Assembly: GCA_031553595.1 (NCBI GenBank)
Contig: JAVBLI010000016.1
Span: 62,001-126,000, forward strand
Direction of reading: 5' to 3'
Length of the DNA: 64,000 nucleotides
Origin: RGIG3701 sp031553595
Lineage (GTDB): Bacteria > Planctomycetota > Planctomycetia > Pirellulales > Thermoguttaceae
A program made the position numbers and the translations under genes. The notes under the pieces were generated by a model. The model had not been told where the DNA came from and did no database searches. It was given only the letters and a program-made list of their open reading frames with translations. How positions within the stretch are numbered: the first letter of the stretch is position 1; each line of letters opens with the position of its first letter. Below, piece by piece: positions 26,415-34,748 of this stretch.

Positions 26415-27157
26415 GTGAAAACGGGATGCGTGAGAATCCGTATGTGTCGCCCCCGCAGGTGGTGGAGGATGAAACGTCAGTGCACGAGTACCTGCGGCGG
26501 ATTCGCTGGGTGCGGTGGGGACTGGGCGTGTTGTGGTGGAGCGTGCTTTTGGCGGTGCTCTTTTACGCGGCGATGTTCCTCGGCGAGGGGAATGACGGCG
26601 TGCCGACATGGGATTCGCAGTTGAAGGATTGGCTGCTGACGTTGTCGGTCATACCCGTGTTGGTGATTGCAGTGGCCGGGATCATCGCGTATGATATGTG
26701 CCCGAAGGAAGTGCTGTCGAAGCGCGGGCGGTGGATGGGCGGGACATTAGGCGGATGGTGGATTCCGTTGCAGTTTCTGGCGATATCGGCACATACGGAA
26801 AAGGGTTTCATCGTGATGCATCTGCTTTTCTGGGGAGGGTCGATTCTTTGGGGGCTTGGCATCCGGCAGTTGGCACGCGGATTGGAATGTCAGCGCGGCG
26901 TGGAGCAGGGCACGCGGCTTATGCGGTTGGCGATTCTTTTCGGCGTGGCCGTGGCGGCGACCATCGGGGTGGTGCGTGGGTTGGGATATCCGATTGAGTT
27001 CATTGCACACGGTGGTTATAACACAGCGGCGCTGGCGGTGATGCTGGTGCAGATGGCAGGGCTGTTGGTTTTCGGAGTGCTGCTGATGCGGGCGCTGAGT
27101 ACACTGCGGCGGTGGATGCAGGTGGAAATTCTGGATAAATCGGATGAGGTGCGATGA
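26411..27157 (+). CDS. membrane-array protein 6 (ENPYVSPP)
   Basis: Begins MSENGMRENPYVSPPQVVED; the ATG overlaps the stop of gene 5. About six hydrophobic segments. The N-terminal cytoplasmic segment continues with IRWVRWGLGVLWWS into the first membrane helix. Linker LGIRQLARGLECQRG. 248 residues. Four-base overlap with gene 7. No recognisable enzyme motif. Confidence 0.75.
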   Translation: MSENGMRENPYVSPPQVVEDETSVHEYLRRIRWVRWGLGVLWWSVLLAVLFYAAMFLGEGNDGVPTWDSQLKDWLLTLSVIPVLVIAVAGIIAYDMCPKEVLSKRGRWMGGTLGGWWIPLQFLAISAHTEKGFIVMHLLFWGGSILWGLGIRQLARGLECQRGVEQGTRLMRLAILFGVAVAATIGVVRGLGYPIEFIAHGGYNTAALAVMLVQMAGLLVFGVLLMRALSTLRRWMQVEILDKSDEVR

Positions 27158-27963
27158 GCGAGACGCGTGAAAATCCGTTTGCGTCGCCGGAAAGGGTGGC
27201 GGAGGATGGAAAGCCGCGGGTGGAGGGAAAACCGCTGACGGAAGCGGAGTTTGTGCGGGCGGTGCAGTGGACGGCGCTGGGACTGCGGCGTTTGCGCGGG
27301 TGTGTGATCTGGTTGGCGGCGTGTGCTGTGCTGGTGCTGGTGGCAGGGGCGGCGAGTTGGCTGTCCGGAGCATGGCGGGATTTTGTTGGTCTTGCGGTGT
27401 GGATGCCGTGGGTTTTAGCGCCGCCGGCGATTTTTCTGTTCCTGAAGGGCATGTACGGGTGCTCGCAGTGTCCGGCGGTGTTGGTGCCGAAAGCCAGTGA
27501 CGAGATGCTGGGGTGCCTGATCCTGGCGGCGCTGGGGATTCCGATGATGCTTGTCGGGGCGGCGGTGCATTTTCATGTGATCATTTTTTTGATGGGTGCC
27601 GGGCTGTGTGCTGCGGGGCAGTTTTTGTTTACGCGCTTCGTCGTGCGGCTGGCTCAGCACACGCGGGATGAACGGATTTTGGGATTGTCGCGTGCGCTGC
27701 AATTTGTCAGCCGGTTCATGCCGGTATTTTGCTGCCTGTTTATTCCGGTGCTGGGCGTGCAGACGGCATTGTTCAGCGGAGGTTTTGCGGCCGTGAAATG
27801 GAATTCGCTGGTGTATATGAACGTGACCATTTGCGCGACGATGGATGTGCTGATGTATGGCTGCATGAGCTTCGAATTTTTGAAACGGATGGCGGCGTGG
27901 CTGAAGACGCTGGCGGCGGATGACGCGGCGGTTATGCAGTGGATTTTAGACTCGGAACAGTAA
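27154..27963 (+). CDS. membrane-array protein 7 (ENPFASPE)
   Basis: Begins MSETRENPFASPERVAEDG, with Phe in place of Tyr. 269 residues. Hydrophobic segments include VIWLAACAVLVLVAG and IPMMLVGAAVHFHVIIFLMG; linker FTRFVVRLAQHTRDER. It ends the first tightly coupled block (genes 3-7); a 27-base gap separates it from gene 8. Confidence 0.75.
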   Translation: MSETRENPFASPERVAEDGKPRVEGKPLTEAEFVRAVQWTALGLRRLRGCVIWLAACAVLVLVAGAASWLSGAWRDFVGLAVWMPWVLAPPAIFLFLKGMYGCSQCPAVLVPKASDEMLGCLILAALGIPMMLVGAAVHFHVIIFLMGAGLCAAGQFLFTRFVVRLAQHTRDERILGLSRALQFVSRFMPVFCCLFIPVLGVQTALFSGGFAAVKWNSLVYMNVTICATMDVLMYGCMSFEFLKRMAAWLKTLAADDAAVMQWILDSEQ

Positions 27964-27990
27964 CGGTTTTTGATAAAACGGGAGGTTGAA

Positions 27991-28683
27991 ATGGATGTGG
28001 ATATGCCGGTGAAGCGGGAAATGAGCGCGGAAGAACGGAAGTTTGACCGCGGGATGCGGATGGTGGTGCATGGGGTGACGTGCTGCTTTGCGGCCGCGTT
28101 CGTGATGCTGCTGGGGCCGATTCTGCTGTCGAATCTTGGGCTGAAAAATGAGGCGGCCGAGCGGGCGTGGCTGGGGCTGATTTTGACTGTGGGGGGGATG
28201 CACATGGTGGGGTGCGTGCTTTGCTGCCTGTGCCCGACTTCGGTCGTGCGGCACGGAAAAGGCGTGATTTTAACCGGTCTGGGGATGATCCTGCTGGCCG
28301 GGGGAATCGCGTGGTGGTGTTCGCGGAATGAAGAATATCTGAAAGAGTATGAATCCGCGCGGATACTGATAATGCTCATTCCTCTGCTGCTGTTCGCGGG
28401 AGTAACGGTGTGGATACTGTTTTTGTGGCAGCTTGCGAAACGGACGCTCAGCGGGGAAATGGCGATGTTCGCGATATCGCTGGCGGTGCTCTGCGGGGGG
28501 AGTGCCGTGCTGCTGCTGACGCCGTTGGCGATGATATTTTTTCTGTTGATGCCGTATAGTTTGGTGGCGCTGGTGCTGGAAATGTTCCTTTACATGGGCC
28601 TGCTGCTGGGGCTGCGGACGCGGATTTTGCAGCGGCTGGACCAGGGTTGGGAAGTGGAGGACGGAGAGGATTGGGTGAGCTGA
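27991..28683 (+). CDS. membrane-array protein 8 (motif lost)
   Basis: The start at 27991 follows GGAGG by five bases; the longer frame from 27970 has no such site. MDVDMPVKREMSAEERKF replaces the ENPYASP motif. Family membership rests on GMHMVGCVLCCLCPTSVVRHGKG (written here as GMHMVGCVLC then CLCP...RHGKG), which parallels the small/Cys-rich segment plus R-x-G of proteins 15-18, and on the linker FLWQLAKRTL, close to FLWQLMRALK of protein 17. 230 residues, about six membrane segments. Confidence 0.68.
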   Translation: MDVDMPVKREMSAEERKFDRGMRMVVHGVTCCFAAAFVMLLGPILLSNLGLKNEAAERAWLGLILTVGGMHMVGCVLCCLCPTSVVRHGKGVILTGLGMILLAGGIAWWCSRNEEYLKEYESARILIMLIPLLLFAGVTVWILFLWQLAKRTLSGEMAMFAISLAVLCGGSAVLLLTPLAMIFFLLMPYSLVALVLEMFLYMGLLLGLRTRILQRLDQGWEVEDGEDWVS

Positions 28684-28697
28684 ATGAGGCATCAGGC

Positions 28698-29420
28698 ATG
28701 AGGAATGCGGAATTGGAGCCGCGTGAGAATCCGTATCGGTCGCCGGAGGAGGCGGAATGTGGTGCTGGTGCGGCCCGCGGGGAGATGGATCCGCGTTGCG
28801 CTGCGTTTTTGCGAAAAGGGTTGGGATGGTTTTATGGCAGCACGCTGGTGGGATTTCTGGCGTTGGCGGCGTGTGTGTTTGAGAAGTTGTTCATTGGCGA
28901 GTCGTTCGTGCTGGCGGTCGGGTGGCCGGTGGTGGTGTTGATATGCTTCATGCAGGCGGCGGGGACGCTCAACTGTTTGCGCGGCTCGTGGCGGCTGATA
29001 CCTGAGGGGCCGTTTTGGGTTCTTGGCAGTTGGTTACTCTTTCCACTTCTGGTGCCTGTGTCGGTCGTACACCCGACATTTGAGGCTGTGGTCGCCGCGG
29101 CGGTAGGAGTGTGGTTATGGCATGGGTATTTAATCCGGCTCGCACTGCGGTTGAGAAGCGGGGCGTGTGTGACGGGAGTGGCGGTGATGATGCTGGCGTG
29201 GCTGGTGATGATATTGGCATGGGTGAGGTTCTGGCAGTTGGATGAAATGTTGAAGTCGCCGGATCCCCACGCATGGGAGTTGACGGAGGTGATGTACGTC
29301 GGGTGGACATTGGCGGCGTCGTGCGGCGTGATGCTGGTGGTGTATATGGCGGTGCTGCTGCGGTTGCGGTACCTGGCGTGGAGTGTGCAGGGTGAGAAAA
29401 CGGAAATTCCGGGAGAATGA
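28698..29420 (+). CDS. membrane-array protein 9 (ENPYRSPE)
   Basis: The ATG at 28698 gives MRNAELEPRENPYRSPEEAE; the longer frame to 28647 overlaps gene 8 without support. Hydrophobic segments start near LGWFYGSTLVGFLALAA; linker HGYLIRLALRLRSG. 240 residues. The motif form with Arg (YRSPEE) is shared only with protein 10, its neighbour. One base separates its stop from the next start. Confidence 0.72.
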   Translation: MRNAELEPRENPYRSPEEAECGAGAARGEMDPRCAAFLRKGLGWFYGSTLVGFLALAACVFEKLFIGESFVLAVGWPVVVLICFMQAAGTLNCLRGSWRLIPEGPFWVLGSWLLFPLLVPVSVVHPTFEAVVAAAVGVWLWHGYLIRLALRLRSGACVTGVAVMMLAWLVMILAWVRFWQLDEMLKSPDPHAWELTEVMYVGWTLAASCGVMLVVYMAVLLRLRYLAWSVQGEKTEIPGE

Positions 29421-29421
29421 A

Positions 29422-30093
29422 ATGACTGAGAATCCGTATCGGTCGCCGGAGGAGACGGAGGAAGGCGAGACGCCGGAGAGTGACGCGGCGTATTTGCGCG
29501 GGCTGGAGTCGCTACGTGCCGGAATCGGGTGGGTGTTGACCGGTGGGGCGGCGGCGGTGGTGATGATGCTGATGTTTCCCGTGCCTGTCCTGCAGGTGTA
29601 TCTGGAGCATTTCGGGGGAGTGATGGCGATGGTCGGGGCGGTGACGACGGCGCTGGTTGCGGTACAAGTTTACGGAATGTGGCGGTGCATGCGATGCCCG
29701 GGGCGGATTGCCCGTAATGTGGACGCGCTGGTCGGGGCGAGCATGGGGCTGATGGTGGCGGCGTATTTTGCGGCGTGGACCTTGGTGTGGGGGAAGTCAC
29801 TCGAAACCGTGATGTACGGGCTGGCGTTAGCGTGTCTGTTGCCGTGGTTGTGGTTTTTGATGCGCGTGGCGAGAGGATTGAAACGCCCGGAGTTGACGGT
29901 AATTGCGGCGATTGTCGCCGGGCTGTGGCTGGCCGTGCTGGTTTTGGCGCTGCTGGGTGAGCAGGAATTGTTGGTGATGGCAGGCGTCGGGTATGTGATT
30001 TTTTATCTCAGCCTGATGATGGCGTTGCGGACATGGTTGAATGAGGAGATCGGAAAGTGCATGAGAACGTTTACGCTTCGCCGGCAGAGGTGA
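29422..30093 (+). CDS. membrane-array protein 10 (ENPYRSPE)
   Basis: MTENPYRSPEETEEGE, with GGGAG seven bases upstream of the ATG; the frame to 29383 shadows gene 9. About six hydrophobic segments; linker LWFLMRVARGLKRP. 223 residues. The last 37 bases overlap gene 11 in another frame. Confidence 0.74.
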   Translation: MTENPYRSPEETEEGETPESDAAYLRGLESLRAGIGWVLTGGAAAVVMMLMFPVPVLQVYLEHFGGVMAMVGAVTTALVAVQVYGMWRCMRCPGRIARNVDALVGASMGLMVAAYFAAWTLVWGKSLETVMYGLALACLLPWLWFLMRVARGLKRPELTVIAAIVAGLWLAVLVLALLGEQELLVMAGVGYVIFYLSLMMALRTWLNEEIGKCMRTFTLRRQR

Positions 30094-30491
30094 CGGAAGA
30101 ACACTTGCAGGATGCGGAGAAACGGAAACCGTCGTCGGTGCGGCGGCTTGCGATGATCGTGTTTCTGGTGCATCTGGCGCCTGTGCTGTTGATTTGTGGG
30201 GCAATTGTGCATGGCTATTTGACCAAGGATCATACGGGTGAATTGCATTTTATGTGGATTTGGGGAGTGATCATGGACTTTCCGCTTTCGCTGCTGCTCT
30301 TCTTTGTCTCTGGGGCGGGTATCGGTACGGCGCCTCTCGAGTGGATGGGTGTAGAGCATCGCTGGTGGCCATTGCATGACGTGATTTGGCCGGGCGTGAT
30401 TTTTCAGACGGTCGGGACGCTGAACTGGCTGGGGATTGTGCTCGTGGTGCGTGCGTTGAGGAAAAGAGGAAGGAATGGCATTGGAGAATAA
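30057..30491 (+). CDS. membrane-array protein 11 (ENVYASPA), short form
   Basis: The GTG at 30057 follows GAGGAG by seven bases inside gene 10 and leads to HENVYASPAEVTEEH. Only 144 residues, with about three or four hydrophobic segments (AMIVFLVHLAPVLLICG, GVIMDFPLSLLLFFV, GTLNWLGIVLVVRALRK). The central linker and the last two segments of the family are missing, so it is a truncated copy or a half-size subunit. It overlaps gene 12 by 17 bases, so translation coupling is kept. Confidence 0.66.
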   Translation: MHENVYASPAEVTEEHLQDAEKRKPSSVRRLAMIVFLVHLAPVLLICGAIVHGYLTKDHTGELHFMWIWGVIMDFPLSLLLFFVSGAGIGTAPLEWMGVEHRWWPLHDVIWPGVIFQTVGTLNWLGIVLVVRALRKRGRNGIGE

Positions 30492-31203
30492 GTACGCGTC
30501 GCCGGAAGCGGTGGCGGAAGAGGGTGCGGAGAATTCGCGGCGGCGGTGGAATGAAGTGATCGCGCTGGCGGCGGGGATGTCGTTGGCGTTGGCAGGGTGT
30601 GTGCTGGTTGTTTGGCGATTTTTCATGCTGATGCAGTTTCGTTTGATGGGTGAATATCCGCTTTCCCAGGTGCTTTTCCTCATATCATTTTGTATGGCGG
30701 TTTACGGAACGCAGATGCTGGGGATGACGCTGTCGCTGGCGGGTGCGCGGCAGATACGGTTCGGGCGGGGGCTGATGTTGGCCGGGCTGGTGCCGTATGC
30801 GGTGTTTTGCGCGGCGTTTTGGTGGAATACGTCGGATCGCGTGCCGGAAATGTGGATTTTGCCGTGTGTCGGCATCGGATGTTTGGCGTGGCTCGGATTC
30901 CTGACACTGGTGGCGCATCGGGTGGGCAGCCGCTGGATGGTGGGCATGGCGTGTCTGACGCTGATGGCGTTTGCGTCCGCGTGGGCTGGCACGTCGGTGG
31001 TGTGGTATTTTTATTATAACATGCCGTGGGACGGCGGCCCCGGGTATTCGGAGTTGCTGAGTTGGCTGATTTTTTCCAGCACGTGGATTTCACCGGCGGT
31101 GGTGTTTTTGTTTAAGGCGTGCTTTGCAACCTACTTTGTTTTGCTGATTGGATTGACGTTTCGGCTGTGGCGGCTGGCACAAATTTTGAAGGAGGAGCCA
31201 TGA
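30475..31203 (+). CDS. membrane-array protein 12 (ENKYASPE)
   Basis: MALENKYASPEAVAEEG, starting inside gene 11 after GAGGAA. The second conserved segment reads MTLSLAGARQIRFGRGLML, the R-x-G-R pattern of proteins 15-18. Linker GFLTLVAHRVGSRWM. Hydrophobic segments about six; ends LTFRLWRLAQILKEEP. 242 residues. Four-base overlap with gene 13. Confidence 0.75.
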   Translation: MALENKYASPEAVAEEGAENSRRRWNEVIALAAGMSLALAGCVLVVWRFFMLMQFRLMGEYPLSQVLFLISFCMAVYGTQMLGMTLSLAGARQIRFGRGLMLAGLVPYAVFCAAFWWNTSDRVPEMWILPCVGIGCLAWLGFLTLVAHRVGSRWMVGMACLTLMAFASAWAGTSVVWYFYYNMPWDGGPGYSELLSWLIFSSTWISPAVVFLFKACFATYFVLLIGLTFRLWRLAQILKEEP

Positions 31204-31871
31204 GTGAGAATTATTACGCGTCGCCGGAGGTGGTGGAGCGTGTGGATACGGACGTGCTGCGGGAATACCGGTGGTCATTGATTTGGCTGGCCCGCGGGAT
31301 GATGGGAATGATTTTGAGTTTCGTTCTCGGAGTCGGCATGGCTTGGTTGACGGAAGTATTCTGGTGGCGATATTTTTTGCAGTATTACAATTGGTCGTGG
31401 GCACTTGGCTTCGGAATGTTCTGCGTGCTGCAGTTGCTCGGGGCCGTGATGTGCTGGATCGGGGCAAGCCGGCTGCGGTGGGACGCGAAATGGCTGATCC
31501 CGCTCAGCGGCGTGCTGTTCGTGCTGATGTTCGGTGTCGGATTTATTGAGGCGCAGGTGAACTCGCCGCCGCTGATTTCCGCCATGCTGGTTTTCGGGTT
31601 CAGTTGCTGGGCTTGGCAGGCGTTCCTGCTGTGGATGGCGTGGTGGATGGAAAGCCGGTGGCTGATGGTGACGGCGGGGCTGGTGCTGCTGACGTTCAGC
31701 ATCGCCGGCTTCGCAACAATGTATGTATTCCTGCAGCTCCGCGATTGCTGGCAGATGTGGCTGGCGATGATCTCCGGAGTCGGGTATTTCGGGCTTTACG
31801 CGATTTTGCTTATCGGAACATTGAAACGGCTGTGGACGCTGGTGGCCCGGTCGTTGGAAGGAGTGCAGTGA
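31200..31871 (+). CDS. membrane-array protein 13 (ENYYASPE)
   Basis: The ATG at 31200 overlaps the previous stop and follows GGAGGAG; upstream frame to 31119 is shadow. MSENYYASPEVVERVDTDV. 223 residues. It is clearly a recent duplicate of protein 14: both contain ESRWL, LVLLTF-IAGFATM and YFGLYA-LLIG, and both end in K-R-L-W-x-L-V-x-R-S-x-E-G-V. Confidence 0.76.
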   Translation: MSENYYASPEVVERVDTDVLREYRWSLIWLARGMMGMILSFVLGVGMAWLTEVFWWRYFLQYYNWSWALGFGMFCVLQLLGAVMCWIGASRLRWDAKWLIPLSGVLFVLMFGVGFIEAQVNSPPLISAMLVFGFSCWAWQAFLLWMAWWMESRWLMVTAGLVLLTFSIAGFATMYVFLQLRDCWQMWLAMISGVGYFGLYAILLIGTLKRLWTLVARSLEGVQ

Positions 31872-32566
31872 TGGAGAATCCGTATGTATCGCCGGAGGTG
31901 ACGGAAATGGTGGAGACGGACGCGGTGGTGAAATACCGCCGGTCGCTGACCGCCATGGCCCAGGGAGTGATGTGTGTAATGCTGAGTTTCGTCGTTGCGA
32001 TCACGTGCATGATCGTGGGAAATCTGGTTGAGATGTGGTTGCGTTTGGAGATCATTAACGGCGCGAATGTCGTCGGACTCTCGCTGTTTTGCGGCTTGCA
32101 ATTTATCGGGGCGATGTATTGTTATTCCGCCGCGGATGTGTTTGCGGAAAACGGAAAGCTTCTGATTTTCTCCTGCGGCATATTATTCGTGTCGGCGATT
32201 CTGCTGCGGTATTTTACGGTTCATCCCCTTTCGTCGGACGTCTGGTCGTTCGTCGCGATGCTGCTGTTTGGTTGCAGTTGCTGGTGCTGGCAGGTGTTTC
32301 TGCTGCGGCTTGCGCGGCGGACGGAAAGTCGGTGGCTGACGTTGGCGGCGCGGCTGGTGCTGTTGACGTTCACCATCGCGGGCTTTGCGACGATGTCTTT
32401 TTTTGCCATTGCTTCGCAGCCGGGATTTCCGCTGCCGGTAGGCGTGGCGCTGTTTTCCGGATTCGCGTATTTCGGGCTTTACGCGGTGTTGCTGATCGGA
32501 TTGTGGAAACGCCTGTGGATGCTGGTCGTGCGGTCGCAGGAAGGAGTTGCGGATGTCGGAGAATAA
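31871..32566 (+). CDS. membrane-array protein 14 (ENPYVSPE)
   Basis: The ATG shares one base with the stop of gene 13 (TGATG). MENPYVSPEVTEMVETDAVV. The frame is open upstream to 31604 but only as a shadow. Tandem duplicate of protein 13, differing mainly in loop regions and segment 3. Linker CWQVFLLRLARRTESRWL. 231 residues; 14-base overlap with gene 15. Confidence 0.76.
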   Translation: MENPYVSPEVTEMVETDAVVKYRRSLTAMAQGVMCVMLSFVVAITCMIVGNLVEMWLRLEIINGANVVGLSLFCGLQFIGAMYCYSAADVFAENGKLLIFSCGILFVSAILLRYFTVHPLSSDVWSFVAMLLFGCSCWCWQVFLLRLARRTESRWLTLAARLVLLTFTIAGFATMSFFAIASQPGFPLPVGVALFSGFAYFGLYAVLLIGLWKRLWMLVVRSQEGVADVGE

Positions 32567-33302
32567 ATTCGCGTCGCCGGCGGGGGTGCGGGAAGAAGTT
32601 TCGCAGGATGAAAAATGGCGACGGAACGCGAAATCGCTGCGGATCGCGGCGTGGGGACTGACGCTGGCGTCGCTGAGTATGGGGCTGATTGTGGCGCTCA
32701 TGGCGATGTTTGTCGTGAGTGACATGATATGGCCATTGTCCATTGTGAATCAATTTTTAGCGAATGTTCGCGAGCTGATTCAATGGGCGATGACAGCATC
32801 CGCCATTTCCTCTGGCATGGGCGTGGTGATGTGCCTGGCCTGCGGACGCGAGACGGCGAGGTTTGGCCGGTGGCTGATTCCGCTGTGCGTGGTGTGCCTG
32901 GCGTGGCCGGGGATGGCGATCCTGGAGATCGACTTCGGTTTGGTCGAAATGCTGGGCCATTACGAGCATTTGTTAGCAATGACTTTTTTCATCGGCCTGG
33001 CCCTGTGGGGTGTCTTTCTCTGGCTGTTGGCTTGGACGATGAAAATTCCTCACGCGGCGATATGGATCGTGCTGACGGTTGTCGTTTGGGTTATCCTTAC
33101 CGTATGGAGTTCGCCGCTGATGGATTCGAATCGGGATTTTGCGCGGATGCACCGTCTTTTTTACCGTGAAGTGATGGATAACGTGCTGCCGGTGGTCGGG
33201 CTGGCCACGTGTGTCACGGCCATGTGGACGTTGCGTTCCGCGATCATGCGGGGGCTGCGGATGGTGTGCGGAAAGAGTGGTGATGAAAGGGACGAAAAAT
33301 GA
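32553..33302 (+). CDS. membrane-array protein 15 (ENKFASPA)
   Basis: ATG at 32553, six bases after AAGGAG; a TTG at 32547 sits too close. MSENKFASPAGVREEV. The conserved segment reads GVVMCLACGRETARFGRWL and the linker FLWLLAWTMKIPHAA, both nearly the same in proteins 16 and 17. 249 residues, about six membrane segments. Confidence 0.76.
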   Translation: MSENKFASPAGVREEVSQDEKWRRNAKSLRIAAWGLTLASLSMGLIVALMAMFVVSDMIWPLSIVNQFLANVRELIQWAMTASAISSGMGVVMCLACGRETARFGRWLIPLCVVCLAWPGMAILEIDFGLVEMLGHYEHLLAMTFFIGLALWGVFLWLLAWTMKIPHAAIWIVLTVVVWVILTVWSSPLMDSNRDFARMHRLFYREVMDNVLPVVGLATCVTAMWTLRSAIMRGLRMVCGKSGDERDEK

Positions 33303-34036
33303 TGGATGAAAATAAATTCGCGTCGCCGGCAGAGGTGAATGAGACGTTGGCGCCGGAGGAAACATGGCGGCGAAAGGCGGGGCAGTTGCGTTTCGCGGCG
33401 TGGGGGATGGTGCTGGTGAGTTGGGGATTCGCGCAGATGCTGATGGCCGTTAGTGTAAGCCTTGTGTCCCGGGAGTGGAAATGGAAATTACTGGATTTCC
33501 TCGTGGATTTCAACATGATCCGTATGCTGGCGGCAATCATCGGGGTAGGGATGTTCGTTCTGGGAATGGCGTTGTGCCTTGCCTGCGGGAAGAACGTAAT
33601 CCGGCATGGCCGCTGGCTGATTCTGGCGGCGCTAGGATGTATCTGCGTGCCGCCGTTGTCGGATTTCTTTGTTTCCGCTTACTGGACTTATGAAAACGCG
33701 ATCATCTTCGCCGGGTTCACGTTCTGGAGCGTCTTTCTCTGGCTCATGGCATGGGCGTTGAAAATCCCGCACTGCCGGTTTTGGCTCGGATTGACGTTTC
33801 TGCTCTGGGCGACGGCAGTTTTCTGGAGTGTGATGTTAAACGCGGGGTTTTCTTTTTTTCGTGATTTTAACGATTACCTTTTTCCACTTATATATTATCG
33901 TCTTGGCGTCGAGCAGTACACATATGTCGCTGGGTGTGTGACGTGTATCGTCGGGATGCTGATTTTGCGGGCCAGCATAGTGAAGCAGTTGCGGAAGATG
34001 CACGAGTTGGGCGGTGATGAGAGGAACGAAGAATGA
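33299..34036 (+). CDS. membrane-array protein 16 (ENKFASPA)
   Basis: Tandem ATGs at 33299 and 33302 overlap the previous stop. MMDENKFASPAEVNE. The conserved segment is GMALCLACGKNVIRHGRWL; linker FLWLMAWALKIPHCRFW. Close paralogue of 15 and 17. 245 residues. Ends in the amphipathic helix IVKQLRKMHELGG. Four-base overlap with gene 17. Confidence 0.76.
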   Translation: MMDENKFASPAEVNETLAPEETWRRKAGQLRFAAWGMVLVSWGFAQMLMAVSVSLVSREWKWKLLDFLVDFNMIRMLAAIIGVGMFVLGMALCLACGKNVIRHGRWLILAALGCICVPPLSDFFVSAYWTYENAIIFAGFTFWSVFLWLMAWALKIPHCRFWLGLTFLLWATAVFWSVMLNAGFSFFRDFNDYLFPLIYYRLGVEQYTYVAGCVTCIVGMLILRASIVKQLRKMHELGGDERNEE

Positions 34037-34734
34037 CGGGTGAGAATAAATTCGCATCGCCGGAAGAGGCGGATGACGGCAGGTTGTCGGATAAAGAATG
34101 GAAACGAAACTCGCTGCCATTGCGGTTCGCGGCGTACGGGCTGATGTTCGTCAGTTGCGGTTTCGCACTGCTGGTGTTGGCGTTTGGAATTCGGATGCTG
34201 TGGATACGCCCCGTGACATATAGTCCGCTTAACACGGTAACGCTGATTGCGGAGCTTCTCGGCGTTGGGCTCTCCCTCACCGGCATGGCGTTGTGTATGG
34301 GCATGGACAAAGATGCGGCGAGACGTGGACGTTACCTGATCCCGGCAGCATTCGGGTGCTTCTTCGTGCCAGTGCTCATACGATTTCCCCTTGCATACTG
34401 GGCCTGGAGAGATCCGATCATTTTTTCGTGGTCTGTGCTCTGGAACGCGTTTCTCTGGCAGTTGATGCGGGCATTGAAAACCCCCCAGGCACGGATTGGG
34501 CTTCGTCTCGCGTTTCTTTTTTCGTTGACGGCGATTTTCTGGAGTATCATGCTTGCTTTGAGAGTTCCCATGTTTTGTAATTACCAGGATGCGTTTGCCT
34601 ATCTTGGATATTACCCCACGTGTGCTGACCGGTTTTTATTTGTTGTGGGGCACATTCCGTGTATTTTCGGGATGTTGATACTGTGGGCCGGCGCGATGAA
34701 GCAGCTGCGGATGATGCGTGGAGAGATTTTATGA
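34033..34734 (+). CDS. membrane-array protein 17 (ENKFASPE)
   Basis: MTGENKFASPEEADDG, ATG overlapping the previous stop. Conserved segment GMALCMGMDKDAARRGRYL, with Tyr for the usual Trp. Linker FLWQLMRALKTPQAR. 233 residues, about six hydrophobic segments, C-terminal helix GAMKQLRMMRGE. It is the last full-length member. Confidence 0.76.
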   Translation: MTGENKFASPEEADDGRLSDKEWKRNSLPLRFAAYGLMFVSCGFALLVLAFGIRMLWIRPVTYSPLNTVTLIAELLGVGLSLTGMALCMGMDKDAARRGRYLIPAAFGCFFVPVLIRFPLAYWAWRDPIIFSWSVLWNAFLWQLMRALKTPQARIGLRLAFLFSLTAIFWSIMLALRVPMFCNYQDAFAYLGYYPTCADRFLFVVGHIPCIFGMLILWAGAMKQLRMMRGEIL

Positions 34735-34748
34735 TGGAGGAGGTGAAA

